The notes under the pieces are model-generated. The model was not told the DNA's origin. It did no database searches and was given only the letters and a program-made list of their open reading frames with translations. Below are positions 6,828 through 17,220 of a stretch of DNA of 64,000 nucleotides, piece by piece. Each line of letters begins with the position of its first letter. Positions within the stretch are counted from its first letter, which is position 1. The stretch covers positions 2,480,001-2,544,000 of the forward strand of contig NZ_CP128185.1 in NCBI RefSeq assembly GCF_030316135.1, in the 5' to 3' direction. This stretch comes from Aliiglaciecola sp. LCG003. Lineage in GTDB: Bacteria; Pseudomonadota; Gammaproteobacteria; Enterobacterales; Alteromonadaceae. The position numbers were made by a program, and so were the translations under genes.

Positions 6828-8684
6828 TGAAGCTTTTTGTACGGCAATCCAGCGATCAATTTTGGCTTCCAAAATAGGCATAGGAACGGCACCGTCGATC
6901 AAAATCTGAGTGTGGAATTTTCTCACATCAAACTTATCACCCAAGGCTTTAGTCGCCTTATTTCTCAACATACGTATGTGACGTTGACCAGTTTTATACG
7001 CCAAAGCCTGCCCAGGCATTGAAATATAACGCTCAACCTCAGCAACGATATCTGATTCAGCCATAGATGAGTTTTCCATCATATAGGAAATAGCCTGTTC
7101 GCGGCTCCAACCAAAGGCATGTAAACCTGTGTCAACCACGAGACGCATAGCGCGCAGTTGCTCGTCGCTTAGACGGCCGTACCACATATAGGGATCAGTG
7201 AAGAGACCCAGTTCTTTACCTAAACTTTCAGCGTACAAGGCCCAACCTTCCGCAAAGACTGTGTAACCACCAAATTTACGGAAGCTAGGTAAGGATTCGA
7301 CTTCCTGCTGAATCGCAATTTGAAAATGGTGACCCGGTGCTGCTTCGTGGATACTTAAGGTTTCCAAACCAAATTTAGGCTGAGCTTTTAAGTCACGAGT
7401 ATTAATATAAAAAATACCTGGACGAGAACCATCCGGAGCAGGTGCCATGTAGCTTGCACCCGCGGCAGATGCGGCGCGGAAAGGCTCTACGGCTTTTACC
7501 ACATAATCTGCTTTGGGAAAGACCTCAAACAGCATGGGTAGTTTGGCATTAATTCTATCTTTCACTTCCGTGTAGCCAGCGATTAATTCCTCAGCGCTAT
7601 CAAAATAAAATTTGTCGTCGGTCCGTAAATGCTCGAAAAATGCGGGTAAATCACCTTCAAAGCCTACTGTTTCTTTAACACTTCTCATCTCACCTAAAAT
7701 TCGAGCCACTTCACTTTTACCATACTGATGAATCTCTTCAGCAGTTAAAGGTAAGGTAGTATTTGTTTCAATCTGATATTCATACCAGCTCTTTCCATTG
7801 GGTAAGTCAGACAAACCAACGGTGCTGCGTGCATTTGGCACGTATTCATTCTTAACAAACTCATAGACTTTTTTGTATGACGGAATAATCACTGTCTCAA
7901 TCATAGTGATATAGTCTTTTTTCAGCGCTTCTTTGGCTGCTGGATCGATATTGGTATTGTCATCAAGGCTATTAAGTGGTGCATAAAACACGCTTTGGGT
8001 AACATCATCAACCACATGCGCGCCAAGTTGAGGAACCAACTTTTCAGCAATAGGTTTAGGATGCACCATGCCTTTATTAATCCCCTCTTGCATCACAACG
8101 ACCACGCTATCCATATACTCTTTAAAACCGTTAGCCCGGCTTATAAAGTTACGATAGTCTTTTTCCGTATTGAAAGGTTGAGCGCTGCTGCCAGAGCCCA
8201 AAATGGCGAAGAAGCTATGCACGCCGCCCATTTGACTAATCGGAATCAGATGGGCGTTAAATTGGGTACCTTTAATGCCCATTTCACGATCACGTTTAAA
8301 TATTTCGTAGCTGAGCAAATCTTGACCCGTTAACTGACTGGCATCAATTTTTTCAATAGCGGCTAAATATTTCTTCTCGAAAGCTAACCCTTCAGCCAGT
8401 GTCTTAGCATTGATTGGGCGTTCGAATTGATCATTATAGTCATTTACACCCACGAAGGTAGCGTAGACTGGGCTAAACTTTAGGGAATCGGTAAAGTATG
8501 TTTCAGTGACTAATTGCAGCTTTTGAGATTCACTCATCTGCGCCGCTTCTGCAGCACTGACGGTCAACAAACCAGAATTTTGTTCAATTTTAGCCTGATT
8601 ATTCGCACAAGCAGACAAGCCTAGGGTGACTGACAATGCCAGTATGGTCATTTTACCTTTGTTAAATATCACTGAATTTTGCAT
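6825..8684 (-). CDS. DUF885-family lipoprotein, putative zinc metallopeptidase
   Basis: Secreted lipoprotein of about 619 residues. I place the start at 8684, not at the upstream ATG (8741), because AAGGA precedes it at good spacing and the product then begins with a normal lipoprotein signal ending LSAC (Cys26). The rest is a DUF885 domain with HEAAPGHHFQ followed by an acidic residue, the gluzincin-like metal motif of this family. Members are predicted peptidases of the envelope. The M24 peptidase gene lies 82 bases upstream on the same strand, so they may be co-transcribed. The stop codon lies inside a dispersed repeat. Confidence 0.87.
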   Translation of the reverse strand: MQNSVIFNKGKMTILALSVTLGLSACANNQAKIEQNSGLLTVSAAEAAQMSESQKLQLVTETYFTDSLKFSPVYATFVGVNDYNDQFERPINAKTLAEGLAFEKKYLAAIEKIDASQLTGQDLLSYEIFKRDREMGIKGTQFNAHLIPISQMGGVHSFFAILGSGSSAQPFNTEKDYRNFISRANGFKEYMDSVVVVMQEGINKGMVHPKPIAEKLVPQLGAHVVDDVTQSVFYAPLNSLDDNTNIDPAAKEALKKDYITMIETVIIPSYKKVYEFVKNEYVPNARSTVGLSDLPNGKSWYEYQIETNTTLPLTAEEIHQYGKSEVARILGEMRSVKETVGFEGDLPAFFEHLRTDDKFYFDSAEELIAGYTEVKDRINAKLPMLFEVFPKADYVVKAVEPFRAASAAGASYMAPAPDGSRPGIFYINTRDLKAQPKFGLETLSIHEAAPGHHFQIAIQQEVESLPSFRKFGGYTVFAEGWALYAESLGKELGLFTDPYMWYGRLSDEQLRAMRLVVDTGLHAFGWSREQAISYMMENSSMAESDIVAEVERYISMPGQALAYKTGQRHIRMLRNKATKALGDKFDVRKFHTQILIDGAVPMPILEAKIDRWIAVQKAS

Positions 8685-8766
8685 TCTAATTCCTTCGGTT
8701 AGGTTCAGCCAGATAGTAACAGTTGTCGCTGTTAAGTACATACGCCGACAAACTCTGTAACAAGTT

Positions 8767-10152
8767 TTATTGACTGCTAATTAAATGCAACTGGCGTTGC
8801 CTGCCATCAATATATTGCACGCCTTGCTGGTCAAAATAAGCTTGTTCTTCCAACATAATGCGTATTTCCTTGTGCCACTCTTCAACAAAGACAGCCGCGT
8901 TTAGCTCAATGGAATAGGCGGTATTATAGTGCAACGGATAATCGCCTTGAACAGGTACGCCGTCTTGTGAATCCCACATCCCTAAAGTGGTGCCCGCGGC
9001 ATGACCATGAAAACCAATGGGGTGAGTGTAAATGGTCGGTTTGATATTTTCAGCGATGGCCTGCTGGCGAGATAATTTCAACACTTCGTTCCCCGTGCGA
9101 CCTTGTGCAAAATTTGCAGTAAAAATATCCTGCAAACGATTGCCAATCGCTAGCGCTTTTTGCAAAAAAAGCGGCGCTTCTACTTCATCAGATTTTAGTA
9201 CATAGGCATGTTGCTGTTGATCAGAATGCAAACGCAAATAGACCAATCCAAAATCCACATGCAACAGGTCTCCGGGCTGGATCACCTGGCCTTGACTCAA
9301 CTCTTTTGCAGGATCCCACTTTTCACTGTCATATTGACGGGCTCTTTGCAGCGAAACACTTGGATGGAACCAGGTGGATAGCTTTAATTCTCTGGTTTGT
9401 TCCCGCAACCACCACACCACGTCTTCGGTGGTGGTTATTCCCGGCGTAATAACTTCGTTTGAAAATGCTCGTTTGATCAGATCATGCCCTATCGCAGTGA
9501 GCTGGGGGTATAACTGCATTTCTAGCTTCGAACGAGTTTCTAACCACCCAATCGCTAACTTTTCTCCAGACACAATTTTTTCAGCACTGAACTTATCCAG
9601 CGCGGCGGTAAATTCTTGATATTCTGTGGCGTTCAAGCCGTCGGCTAATCCATAATGTTTGGAGATATTAATGCCAATTTTTGATGGATTCTTTTGTTTA
9701 ATTAACGCCAGTAAAGCTTGCCATTGATCAGGTTGCTTTTCTTTATCCCACGTTTTGGCAAAAAGACTATCGACATTGTAGCGAGCCACTGCTAACCGCT
9801 CGACCGGTTTACCCTCTCCGGGATTAAATAATACTAAAATCGTGCGCCGCCGTGCAGACAACCAGGTTGCAGGTAACATGGTTTTTAGCACTGGATCTTC
9901 ATTATATTCGCGAGATACTAACACCCACATGTCAATCCCTTCCCTAGCCATTAAATCAGGTAACACGTTATCTAATCGATCCGCAAGCATAGTATCAATC
10001 ATAGCGGCCCGCTCACGCATTGATAAAATAGGATACTGCTGAGCTGCGTCAACGGCTTCTTGACTGTCTTTAGGATCTGGTTGTTGGGTTGCATGGGTTA
10101 GAGCTGCACTGCCCAAGCTAAGTATAAATATAGCCAATAAATTGTGAAACAT
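8767..10152 (-). CDS. Secreted M24-family aminopeptidase (Xaa-Pro peptidase-like)
   Basis: Pita-bread-fold metallopeptidase of 461 residues. It starts with a signal peptide (MFHNLLAIFILSLGSAALTHA), so it acts outside the cytoplasm. Metal ligands can be followed in the C-terminal half: D in HVDFG, a second D eleven residues later in HSD, H in HPIGFHGH, E in SIELNAAV and a last E near the end. The N-terminal half is the non-catalytic creatinase-like domain. Located just upstream of the DUF885 lipoprotein gene and divergent from ansA. Likely trims proline-containing peptides, but substrate is inferred from family. Confidence 0.87.
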   Translation of the reverse strand: MFHNLLAIFILSLGSAALTHATQQPDPKDSQEAVDAAQQYPILSMRERAAMIDTMLADRLDNVLPDLMAREGIDMWVLVSREYNEDPVLKTMLPATWLSARRRTILVLFNPGEGKPVERLAVARYNVDSLFAKTWDKEKQPDQWQALLALIKQKNPSKIGINISKHYGLADGLNATEYQEFTAALDKFSAEKIVSGEKLAIGWLETRSKLEMQLYPQLTAIGHDLIKRAFSNEVITPGITTTEDVVWWLREQTRELKLSTWFHPSVSLQRARQYDSEKWDPAKELSQGQVIQPGDLLHVDFGLVYLRLHSDQQQHAYVLKSDEVEAPLFLQKALAIGNRLQDIFTANFAQGRTGNEVLKLSRQQAIAENIKPTIYTHPIGFHGHAAGTTLGMWDSQDGVPVQGDYPLHYNTAYSIELNAAVFVEEWHKEIRIMLEEQAYFDQQGVQYIDGRQRQLHLISSQ

Positions 10153-10354
10153 GAGGGGTACCTTTAGTTAGGTTAACCTTAGCATCCACCATTTATCTCA
10201 AGTTTTCAACCAGATAGCCTAGTCATTTAAGGCTTAATCAACATCGCCTTATTTGACCTAGCTATACGAGACTAAAATGACACTGACGGTGCAAGCGCCA
10301 ATTAAACAAGCTACAATTGCCGATTAAATCGCTAACGTTTTCAGTTGGAAGAAT

Positions 10355-11365
10355 ATGCAAAAGAACATCTATGTTGCCTATACGGGTGGCACTATTGGTA
10401 TGCGTCCATCGTCACAAGGATACGTGCCTGTTGCTGGCTTTTTATCGCAAACCTTGGCCAATATGCCAGAATTTCATCGAAAAGAAATGCCCTCTTTCAC
10501 TATCCACGAATATGACAGTTTAATTGATTCATCGGATATGAGCCCAAATGACTGGCAACAAATTGCTGATGATATTAAACGAAACTATGCCCAATATGAT
10601 GGTTTTATCATCCTGCATGGCACTGACACCATGGCTTACACCGCATCGGCCCTGTCATTTATGTTGGAAGATTTAACTAAGCCGGTGATTGTAACCGGAT
10701 CACAAATTCCGCTGGCAGAGCTTCGCTCTGATGGCCAGGTGAATATGCTCAATGCATTGTATATTGCAGCAAACTATCCTATTCCTGAGGTTTCCTTGTA
10801 TTTCAATAATCGCTTATTTCGTGGAAACCGTAGCCGCAAGGTTGACGCTGATGGTTTTGATGCATTTGGCTCACCAAACTTTCCTGATTTACTTCGTGCA
10901 GGTATTAATATTGAACTGATTGCAGGTAAGGTTAGAAGCGCCACAAGTAATACTCTTACAGTCAGTAACGTAACTTCTCAACCTATTGGTGTGATCACTC
11001 TATATCCGGGAATTAGTGCTGAAGTGCTACGAAACACACTGCAACAGCCGGTAAAAGCGTTGATATTGCTCAGCTATGGAGTTGGTAATGCGCCGCAAAA
11101 CCCTGCCTTACTTGAGCAACTAAGATTAGCCCAACAGAACGACATTGTCGTACTTAACTGTACCCAGTGTTTTAGTGGCAAGGTAAATATGACAGGCTAC
11201 GCCAACGGTCATGTTTTACGCGAAGTAGGCGTGGTATCGGGTAACGATATGACCCCAGAAGCAGCCTTGGCCAAATTGCACTACTTACTCAGCAAAGAGT
11301 TACCCATTGAACAAATCAAAACACAACTACTGGCTAATCTTCGTGGGGAATTGACGGAGGGGTGA
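10355..11365 (+). CDS. ansA: L-asparaginase I, cytoplasmic
   Basis: Type I asparaginase of 336 residues that hydrolyses L-asparagine to aspartate and ammonia. The first catalytic threonine is T13 in YTGGTIGM and the second triad part is HGTDTMAYT (T90-D91). TGSQIPLAELRSDG is the conserved active-site loop. There is no signal peptide, which matches the cytoplasmic low-affinity AnsA rather than periplasmic AnsB. The gene stands alone, with 202 bases to the divergent M24 gene. Confidence 0.93.
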   Translation: MQKNIYVAYTGGTIGMRPSSQGYVPVAGFLSQTLANMPEFHRKEMPSFTIHEYDSLIDSSDMSPNDWQQIADDIKRNYAQYDGFIILHGTDTMAYTASALSFMLEDLTKPVIVTGSQIPLAELRSDGQVNMLNALYIAANYPIPEVSLYFNNRLFRGNRSRKVDADGFDAFGSPNFPDLLRAGINIELIAGKVRSATSNTLTVSNVTSQPIGVITLYPGISAEVLRNTLQQPVKALILLSYGVGNAPQNPALLEQLRLAQQNDIVVLNCTQCFSGKVNMTGYANGHVLREVGVVSGNDMTPEAALAKLHYLLSKELPIEQIKTQLLANLRGELTEG

Positions 11366-11434
11366 GATCTTATGCCTACTTGTTTAGTATAAAGCTGCCC
11401 CCTCTAAATTTGATTTTGATGGAACTGTGAAGCA

Positions 11435-12657
11435 ATGAGAAAGTCCTGTTTTTTATTATTGGCACTGCTATTACTTGTCGCCTGTAAAACGACCGATACA
11501 AAACCTAGCTTATTCGATAGAGGGGGTAAAGCAATTCCAAAACAGTTTTCGTCTGGTGAAGGGCTACTGATAGTTAAACTAAACCCCCTCGCAATGAACA
11601 ATAAAATGACGCCTCTGGAAAAACCGGCAAAGCTCAGCTCTTGCTCAATCAAAAATGTCTCAACTGGCGAAGTAAAAGTAATTAATCATGATTATGACAG
11701 CTATGCTGTTGTTACAGTTCCTGCCGGTAGATATTGCTTCAATTCAATGAAAACCTATATCAATTTAAAATTTAAAGACTGTCACCCCCCTACTTCGATA
11801 TATCGGCAGGCAGCATAGAAAATGGGGGAATTGTTGCTGTTGGGATACATTTTGATGCTCAAAAAAACAAAGTCACACATAAAATACTTGGACTCAATCG
11901 AGCTTTAAAAGCAATAAATGACGACACGTTAAGCAAAGATTCCAATCAAAAAATTTACGATTTTCACCAACAAAACCATGCTCACCTTTATCCAAAAGTG
12001 TTCTATCTCCACACCGCTTTAAACAGAAATAACGTTGTTAGGTTGTATGAAAATGGTAAAGCTGAACTACAAGAGTACGCTCAAAATCAACCGACTTACC
12101 AGTTTGGTTCATGGAATACCTCTGGGGGCGAATATGTACTTTCGTTTTATAAAGGTAAGCTGAACTACCACTTAAAAGAGCGTGGAGATCAAATTGTAGG
12201 AATTGTGCGCAGTAAGTTTGTAACCAAAACACCATGGACATCCCTTGAGGAAAGTTGGTTGGTTGTCGGCAGTAACAACATCCTAAATATCAATCTTGGC
12301 AATACTATCGCTAACGTCCCCCATCAAGTAATTGTGCCAGGCATCCCCTATCCAAAAGAGGCTTATTTAAACGATGAAAATGGTTCAATCGACATATCAT
12401 TTGATTTAGAAATTACCCAATCAAACCGCAATATAGTTTTATATAAACCAATGAGAATTAGCGTAATTAACACTTCGATGAAACGTCAGGCGGTAAATTC
12501 TATCATCGAAAGATTCAAAAAATATCGATATTCAATGCCACCTGAGTTTGAGAATAAAGCCAGATACACTGATAAAATTATTCTTACAATTACTGATCAA
12601 ATGCCAAGGATTCAATTTGAAAAAGGGCTTAGCCAGTTATTTGAAACTATAGAGTGA
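11435..12657 (+). pseudogene. Hypothetical lipoprotein interrupted by a one-base frameshift
   Basis: The first part (11435-11780) encodes a lipoprotein signal, MRKSCFLLLALLLLVAC, with lipobox LVAC, then an unrecognised domain. At a run of six C (11775-11780) the frame breaks: the original frame stops at 11818, while the frame one base over reads on as PYFDISAGSIENGGIVAVG and stays open to 12657. Adding one C would give a single protein of about 407 residues. The apparent GTG start at 11998 is an artefact of the break. I do not recognise the family. It could be a real mutation, slippage in the C tract, or a consensus error. Confidence 0.7.
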
Positions 12658-12703
12658 CAATATTATAGCCAAACAAAGCACACTGTTTTTTTGGGCGCGA
12701 AAT

Positions 12704-13228
12704 TTAACAATAATTAGGCGCATCCACAAGGTAACGCTGTACAGTTTGCCCTTCTGCATTTACCTCTGAATGCAGCACTCCACCATTAGTGACAATAGTG
12801 TGTGCACAGGCTAGATTGGATTGGTAACAATGAATATGTATCTGCTTTACACCCATATGGCTTAGATGCTCGATTGAAAGCTTCATAAGCAAGCTTCCCA
12901 GGCCATTATTTCTGCGTGACGGTCGAATCCCTAGGCCTATATGACCACCACAATATTCGATCTTTTCATTCAAGAAATGCCGTAGGTTTGTCACGCCAAC
13001 CAACTCACTTTTATCGACTAACCACAAGGTTGTACTGGGTACGAAGCCCTGTGGCAACTCTATGCCTTTGGAAAAGTTGTCGAGCTTGCTTAGCAGGCTA
13101 TCAAAATCAGCATAAGCAAAATCAAGTGGAAAAGGATAGCGCTCTTCACGGCCCAATTCTTCAACATATCGAATATAACTTTGCTGATATTGGTGTGAAG
13201 GTACTACAAGCTGCATTTTGGTTTTCAC
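12704..13228 (-). CDS. GNAT-family N-acetyltransferase
   Basis: Acetyltransferase of 174 residues with a GNAT fold. The acetyl-CoA loop is in GIRPSRRNNGLGSLLMK (R-x-x-G-x-G type), and a later segment ACAHTIVTNGGVLHSEV matches the last conserved strand. Acceptor unknown. The gene lies on the minus strand downstream of the alpha/beta hydrolase with about 90 bases between them, so co-transcription is uncertain. Confidence 0.85.
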   Translation of the reverse strand: MKTKMQLVVPSHQYQQSYIRYVEELGREERYPFPLDFAYADFDSLLSKLDNFSKGIELPQGFVPSTTLWLVDKSELVGVTNLRHFLNEKIEYCGGHIGLGIRPSRRNNGLGSLLMKLSIEHLSHMGVKQIHIHCYQSNLACAHTIVTNGGVLHSEVNAEGQTVQRYLVDAPNYC

Positions 13229-13315
13229 TCTCTGATTATTCTGCGGAATTAACCTAACTCATCACTTTCGATAAAGACAGATAGTCGCGATTAATAACTA
13301 AGCTATAAGCGCAAA

Positions 13316-14311
13316 CTAGTTGCGAAGATAGGTCTCTAACCACTCACTGACTTCATCACGCAATTTGTCTCTACTGGCGAAAAGACCGTGGTTATCGCCG
13401 GCATAGATGACTAATTTGTGTGGATGCTCACGCCTCTGTAATGCTGAAGCAAATAACTTGGATTGTTCAACATTCACGCGTTTATCTTTGTCACCGTGAA
13501 CGAGTAGAATAGGCTTATTGGCTGGCAACTTATCCAACCACTTGATCACTGAACGATGCTCCAGCGCAGCTTGTCTATTATTAGCAAAGTCAGGAACCCG
13601 TGATGCATAGACTTTCTCCATCGCTGGCCGCCACGCTAACGCTTTTTCTACATCGGCATTGCCGGCAATGGCAATCATCGTTTTAATTTTGGGCATCGAC
13701 TGGGCAGCAATATAGGACTGCATCACCCCGCGGCTCCAGCCTACTAGGGCAACTTTGTCAGGATCCGCCGCAGGAATCTGTTTAATAATATCCTGCAAAG
13801 CCAAAACATCCTCGACATCTTTGCCACCAAACTCATCCTGACCGTTGTTTTTAATTTTTCGGCCACTGGCTCCACGATACTGACTACCGATGACTAAATA
13901 ACCATCTTGCGCAATATCAGCAATAAAGCCAATTTTTTGGCCGAAATTGACATAACCATACCTAGCATTACCACCACGATTGTAAATCACTACAGGTAAA
14001 GACTGTGCTGGCGCATTTTTGGGTTTTAAGTAGTAACCTTCAACGGTTAGACCACCTACAGTGTAAGTAAAATCGATACAGTCTAGGTTTTGTTTTATTT
14101 GCTTGAATGTTTGCTCCGGAAATCGAGCTAAGAATTGTTCGCTATTGAAATTTTTTTTATTTTTTTTAAGTACAGCCATCCATGACTGGTGACTCTCGAA
14201 TGGGCCGCTGAAACAGGTTTTTGCATCTAAGATCAGGTTATTTGCGCCAGCTGTATTGGATATTACAAGCAAAATACAAAACAGATATCGTGAAAACTTC
14301 TTAACTAACAT
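13316..14311 (-). CDS. Secreted alpha/beta hydrolase, prolyl-oligopeptidase-like
   Basis: Serine hydrolase of about 331 residues. I prefer the start at 14311 (four codons inside the longest frame) because GGA sits seven bases before it, and the protein then begins MLVKKFSRYLFCILLV, a signal peptide ending near TAGA. The nucleophile is in VGWSRGVMQ (G-x-S-x-G), the acid in HGDKDKRV and the histidine in GDNHGL. The fold resembles the dipeptidyl-peptidase and acetyl-esterase group. Substrate unknown, probably a peptide or ester in the periplasm. Confidence 0.85.
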   Translation of the reverse strand: MLVKKFSRYLFCILLVISNTAGANNLILDAKTCFSGPFESHQSWMAVLKKNKKNFNSEQFLARFPEQTFKQIKQNLDCIDFTYTVGGLTVEGYYLKPKNAPAQSLPVVIYNRGGNARYGYVNFGQKIGFIADIAQDGYLVIGSQYRGASGRKIKNNGQDEFGGKDVEDVLALQDIIKQIPAADPDKVALVGWSRGVMQSYIAAQSMPKIKTMIAIAGNADVEKALAWRPAMEKVYASRVPDFANNRQAALEHRSVIKWLDKLPANKPILLVHGDKDKRVNVEQSKLFASALQRREHPHKLVIYAGDNHGLFASRDKLRDEVSEWLETYLRN

Positions 14312-14370
14312 GTTTAATTCCATTTAAGTTTCGGCTAACTATACTCACCTGATTTCAAGCACATACACAA

Positions 14371-14391
14371 GTGCCAGCTTTACGCTGGCAC
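14371..14391 (-). terminator. Hairpin after the DUF349 gene
   Basis: GTGCCAGC (14371-14378) and GCTGGCAC (14384-14391) form a perfect eight-pair stem with a five-base loop. It lies ten bases beyond the stop of the DUF349 gene and probably ends the three-gene minus-strand operon. Confidence 0.6.
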
Positions 14392-14400
14392 AGTGGCTAT

Positions 14401-17220
14401 CTAATTATATTGTGCTTTTACTCGTTCTAGCAAGGGTAATTCATCGGCATCAAGCTTGCCATGCTGCACCCACAAACATAAAAGTTCATGTTTATCTAGG
14501 GCGTCGCCGTGCTGCAATTTATCGGTCATAACTTGCAGTTGTAAGGTTTTACGCCTGTCGCGCTCGCTATCGGGGCTAGGCACATCTGCCAATATATCCA
14601 TCAAAATAGTTAAATCTTGGCGGGATGAATCTGGCGCTTGCTTGGCATTAAAGTGTTGTTGCCATTGATTTGGTAGTCCTTGAAGTAGAGATTGGATTTC
14701 GGGCTGTGTTGCAGATTTCTCTAGCACATCGAACAGTTGATTCATGACTTGCGTATCTTTATTAGTTAACACTTTTTGGCGCTTTTTCTCTACCTGCTCG
14801 GTTAAATGCCGGATTTTATTTCGGTAACTTCTACTAGCACTATCCGGCAAATCAGCGGCGAGCTGATTGACCTGTGCAATTGCACTGTCGGCCTCATCCA
14901 ACTCAGATAAGCCAGCAGCGCTGGTTAAGTCTTGGCTCAGTTGTTGAAGTTGCTCATCAAGGGCTTGGGTTTGTTGATTTAATTGCTCCTTAGAGCTATC
15001 AAATGCGAGTTGTCGCTTGGCGAACAATTGATCATTCACGTCACGAAAATTGGCCCACAGAGTGTTTTCACGCTTATGACCCGCTGAAGCTATGCTCTTC
15101 CATTTCTGCTGCAACAGTTTAGCTTGTTCAACCGCTGCCATGACATCTTCGTTATCTAATAATGCCTTTGCTTGGGCAATCAGGGACTCTTTCTGTTGCT
15201 GATTATCCTGATAGAACTGTTTTACGCGCTGCTTTAAAGGAGCAAGTGCTTGTTCGTACTGCTGCTTTAGCTGGGTCGTCAATTGGTAATCAACTTTACC
15301 AATATTGCGCCAGCCATTTTGTAAAGGAGTAAGTCGACTAACTAATTCATTACCAGCTAGAGACTGGTGCTGTAAATCATTCAAACTGCTTATTATAGCT
15401 TGTTTATCTACCAGGTTTTTAGCTCGCTCCTGTTCTTGTTGCACAAAATAATCACGGCAAGGCTCGAAAGCTTTTTCGATCAGTATTTCAAACTCCTTGT
15501 TCAGGGCTGAATCTTCATCGGTCTGCAAATTCCCTAGACTATTCCACTCGCTGCGTAACCGTTTAACCGCTGCTGATTGCTGTTTAATTTCTAACGGCGT
15601 TAAAATAATAGCTTCCACTTCAGCCAATATAGCTGGCTTACGAGGTTCCGCAATATACTGCTGCCAATCTTTAAGGTTTTCGATTTGCTCTTTCGTGCTA
15701 TCAAAACTTCGCTGTAATATAGCTTGTTGTTTTTCAGGTAATTCTGCGTACCACTGACGCACCCTTTCAAACAAGCCCATGGCTGCTTTAAATTTACCTT
15801 GATTGACTAAGCTATCAACGGCACGGAGTTTGCCTTTTACTCGGTTTTCATTCTGTTTAACTTGTTCAGACAATACAGTGATAGCGGCTTGCCAATTGGT
15901 ACGTACTGCTTTCCACTGTTGCTGCAAATTTTGCGGCCAGTTAGACTGATAAGAAGCGATATACTCCTTCCAAGTAAGAGTTTGCTCATGCAAATAGGCT
16001 TTAGATGCGTCGAGTTGACTCAAATCAGTAGGCAAAGGCAAGTTTGCAAATTTAGTTAAAAATTCATCGGCTACTTCGACAGATTTTTGAAACTCGGGTA
16101 AACGCCCTAAGGTCGCTTTTGATTGATTGATGCGATTAAATAATTGTTCAATATTACGATGAACCTGTGGAATAGCATAATTCTGCGTCTCAGCTTGGTT
16201 TACCTTGTCACTTAACAATTGTAACTCTGCTTGAAGTGCTTGTAGTTGATGTTCATATCCTTCAACTTCACCCATGGTGACTTTGTTGATATCTTTACAC
16301 AGCTCAAGATTAATGTTGCTTAATAGCGCTTCAATTCTTAACTGGATACTGTCTAAATTAGATTCCAATTGAGAAGCAATAATACTTGCTCGCCACTGCG
16401 GCTCTAAAAGTGCAATGACGGCGTCAACCTTATTGCTAATTTCTGCAAAGCGCTCTTCTAAATTTGTTCTAACGTCAGCTTTAAGGCAGTCAAACTCCAG
16501 TTGGGCTTGCTGATAGGCCTTACTCAGGTTATCTTTCTGACGTTGAACAAACAACAAATCAGTTTTATCTTTGAGAGCCAATAGTTGCGACAAGATCATT
16601 CTGGCGTTTTTTTCTAACTCTTTGGGCTTAGCCTTAGACTGCGCTAATTGTTCAACTTTCGACTCAATCGCCTGCTTAACGCTGCTAAGTTCTGAGCGTT
16701 TGGCACACTTTAGTAATGTCGACTGATCATCAATTTCAGCCAATAACGCTAGTTGTATTTGCTCGTTTGCGGTAGACAAAAATATTTGCCTAGTGACATG
16801 GGGTTTATCAATCTTTTTAAGCATACCAAGCAAAAGGTCGGCATGCTCAGTTTGCAAAGAAGGTAATGCCAATAACTTTTCTAATAACGAAATCGACTTA
16901 CACTCTAAAATAAATTGATGTCTTTCTTTGGCACTGATGTCTAATTCACCTTGAGCGAATAATGCATCTTCGACCATAGATTGGGCTTTTTTACGCACCC
17001 GTTCTGATTTACCCGTTTGCGCCATTTTGCACCACAACGCAAAATTATTCAGACGCTTAAGTGCTGCCAAATTGACATTTGGGTCTTCATCGTTAAATGC
17101 CAGCTCATGTAACTGACTCTTATGTTGCTGCTCTTCAGGAGAAAGACTCCCGATGGCGGCAATTCGTACTTGTGGATTCGGATCTTGATATTTGGGGCGA
17201 AATAGTTTTTTAAAAATCAT
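14401..17220 (-). CDS. DUF349 repeat protein with HEAT-like N-terminus
   Basis: Large cytoplasmic protein of 939 residues with no signal peptide. The N-terminal 100 residues look like HEAT-type helices (DPNPQVRIAAIGSL, DEDPNVNLAALKRL). Most of the rest is long Q- and E-rich helix with several DUF349 repeats, each about 70 residues and marked by W at fixed positions (for example QWKAVRTNW, WRNIGKVDY, KWKSIASAG). DUF349 proteins are widespread but of unknown biochemistry. It overlaps the YeaC gene by 11 bases and is the last gene of a three-gene operon with YeaC and the zinc-ribbon protein. Confidence 0.88.
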   Translation of the reverse strand: MIFKKLFRPKYQDPNPQVRIAAIGSLSPEEQQHKSQLHELAFNDEDPNVNLAALKRLNNFALWCKMAQTGKSERVRKKAQSMVEDALFAQGELDISAKERHQFILECKSISLLEKLLALPSLQTEHADLLLGMLKKIDKPHVTRQIFLSTANEQIQLALLAEIDDQSTLLKCAKRSELSSVKQAIESKVEQLAQSKAKPKELEKNARMILSQLLALKDKTDLLFVQRQKDNLSKAYQQAQLEFDCLKADVRTNLEERFAEISNKVDAVIALLEPQWRASIIASQLESNLDSIQLRIEALLSNINLELCKDINKVTMGEVEGYEHQLQALQAELQLLSDKVNQAETQNYAIPQVHRNIEQLFNRINQSKATLGRLPEFQKSVEVADEFLTKFANLPLPTDLSQLDASKAYLHEQTLTWKEYIASYQSNWPQNLQQQWKAVRTNWQAAITVLSEQVKQNENRVKGKLRAVDSLVNQGKFKAAMGLFERVRQWYAELPEKQQAILQRSFDSTKEQIENLKDWQQYIAEPRKPAILAEVEAIILTPLEIKQQSAAVKRLRSEWNSLGNLQTDEDSALNKEFEILIEKAFEPCRDYFVQQEQERAKNLVDKQAIISSLNDLQHQSLAGNELVSRLTPLQNGWRNIGKVDYQLTTQLKQQYEQALAPLKQRVKQFYQDNQQQKESLIAQAKALLDNEDVMAAVEQAKLLQQKWKSIASAGHKRENTLWANFRDVNDQLFAKRQLAFDSSKEQLNQQTQALDEQLQQLSQDLTSAAGLSELDEADSAIAQVNQLAADLPDSASRSYRNKIRHLTEQVEKKRQKVLTNKDTQVMNQLFDVLEKSATQPEIQSLLQGLPNQWQQHFNAKQAPDSSRQDLTILMDILADVPSPDSERDRRKTLQLQVMTDKLQHGDALDKHELLCLWVQHGKLDADELPLLERVKAQYN

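Noticed and set aside
11998..12657. Separate gene starting at GTG 11998
   Set aside because: The frame is open well upstream and joins the preceding lipoprotein once one base is added at the C run.
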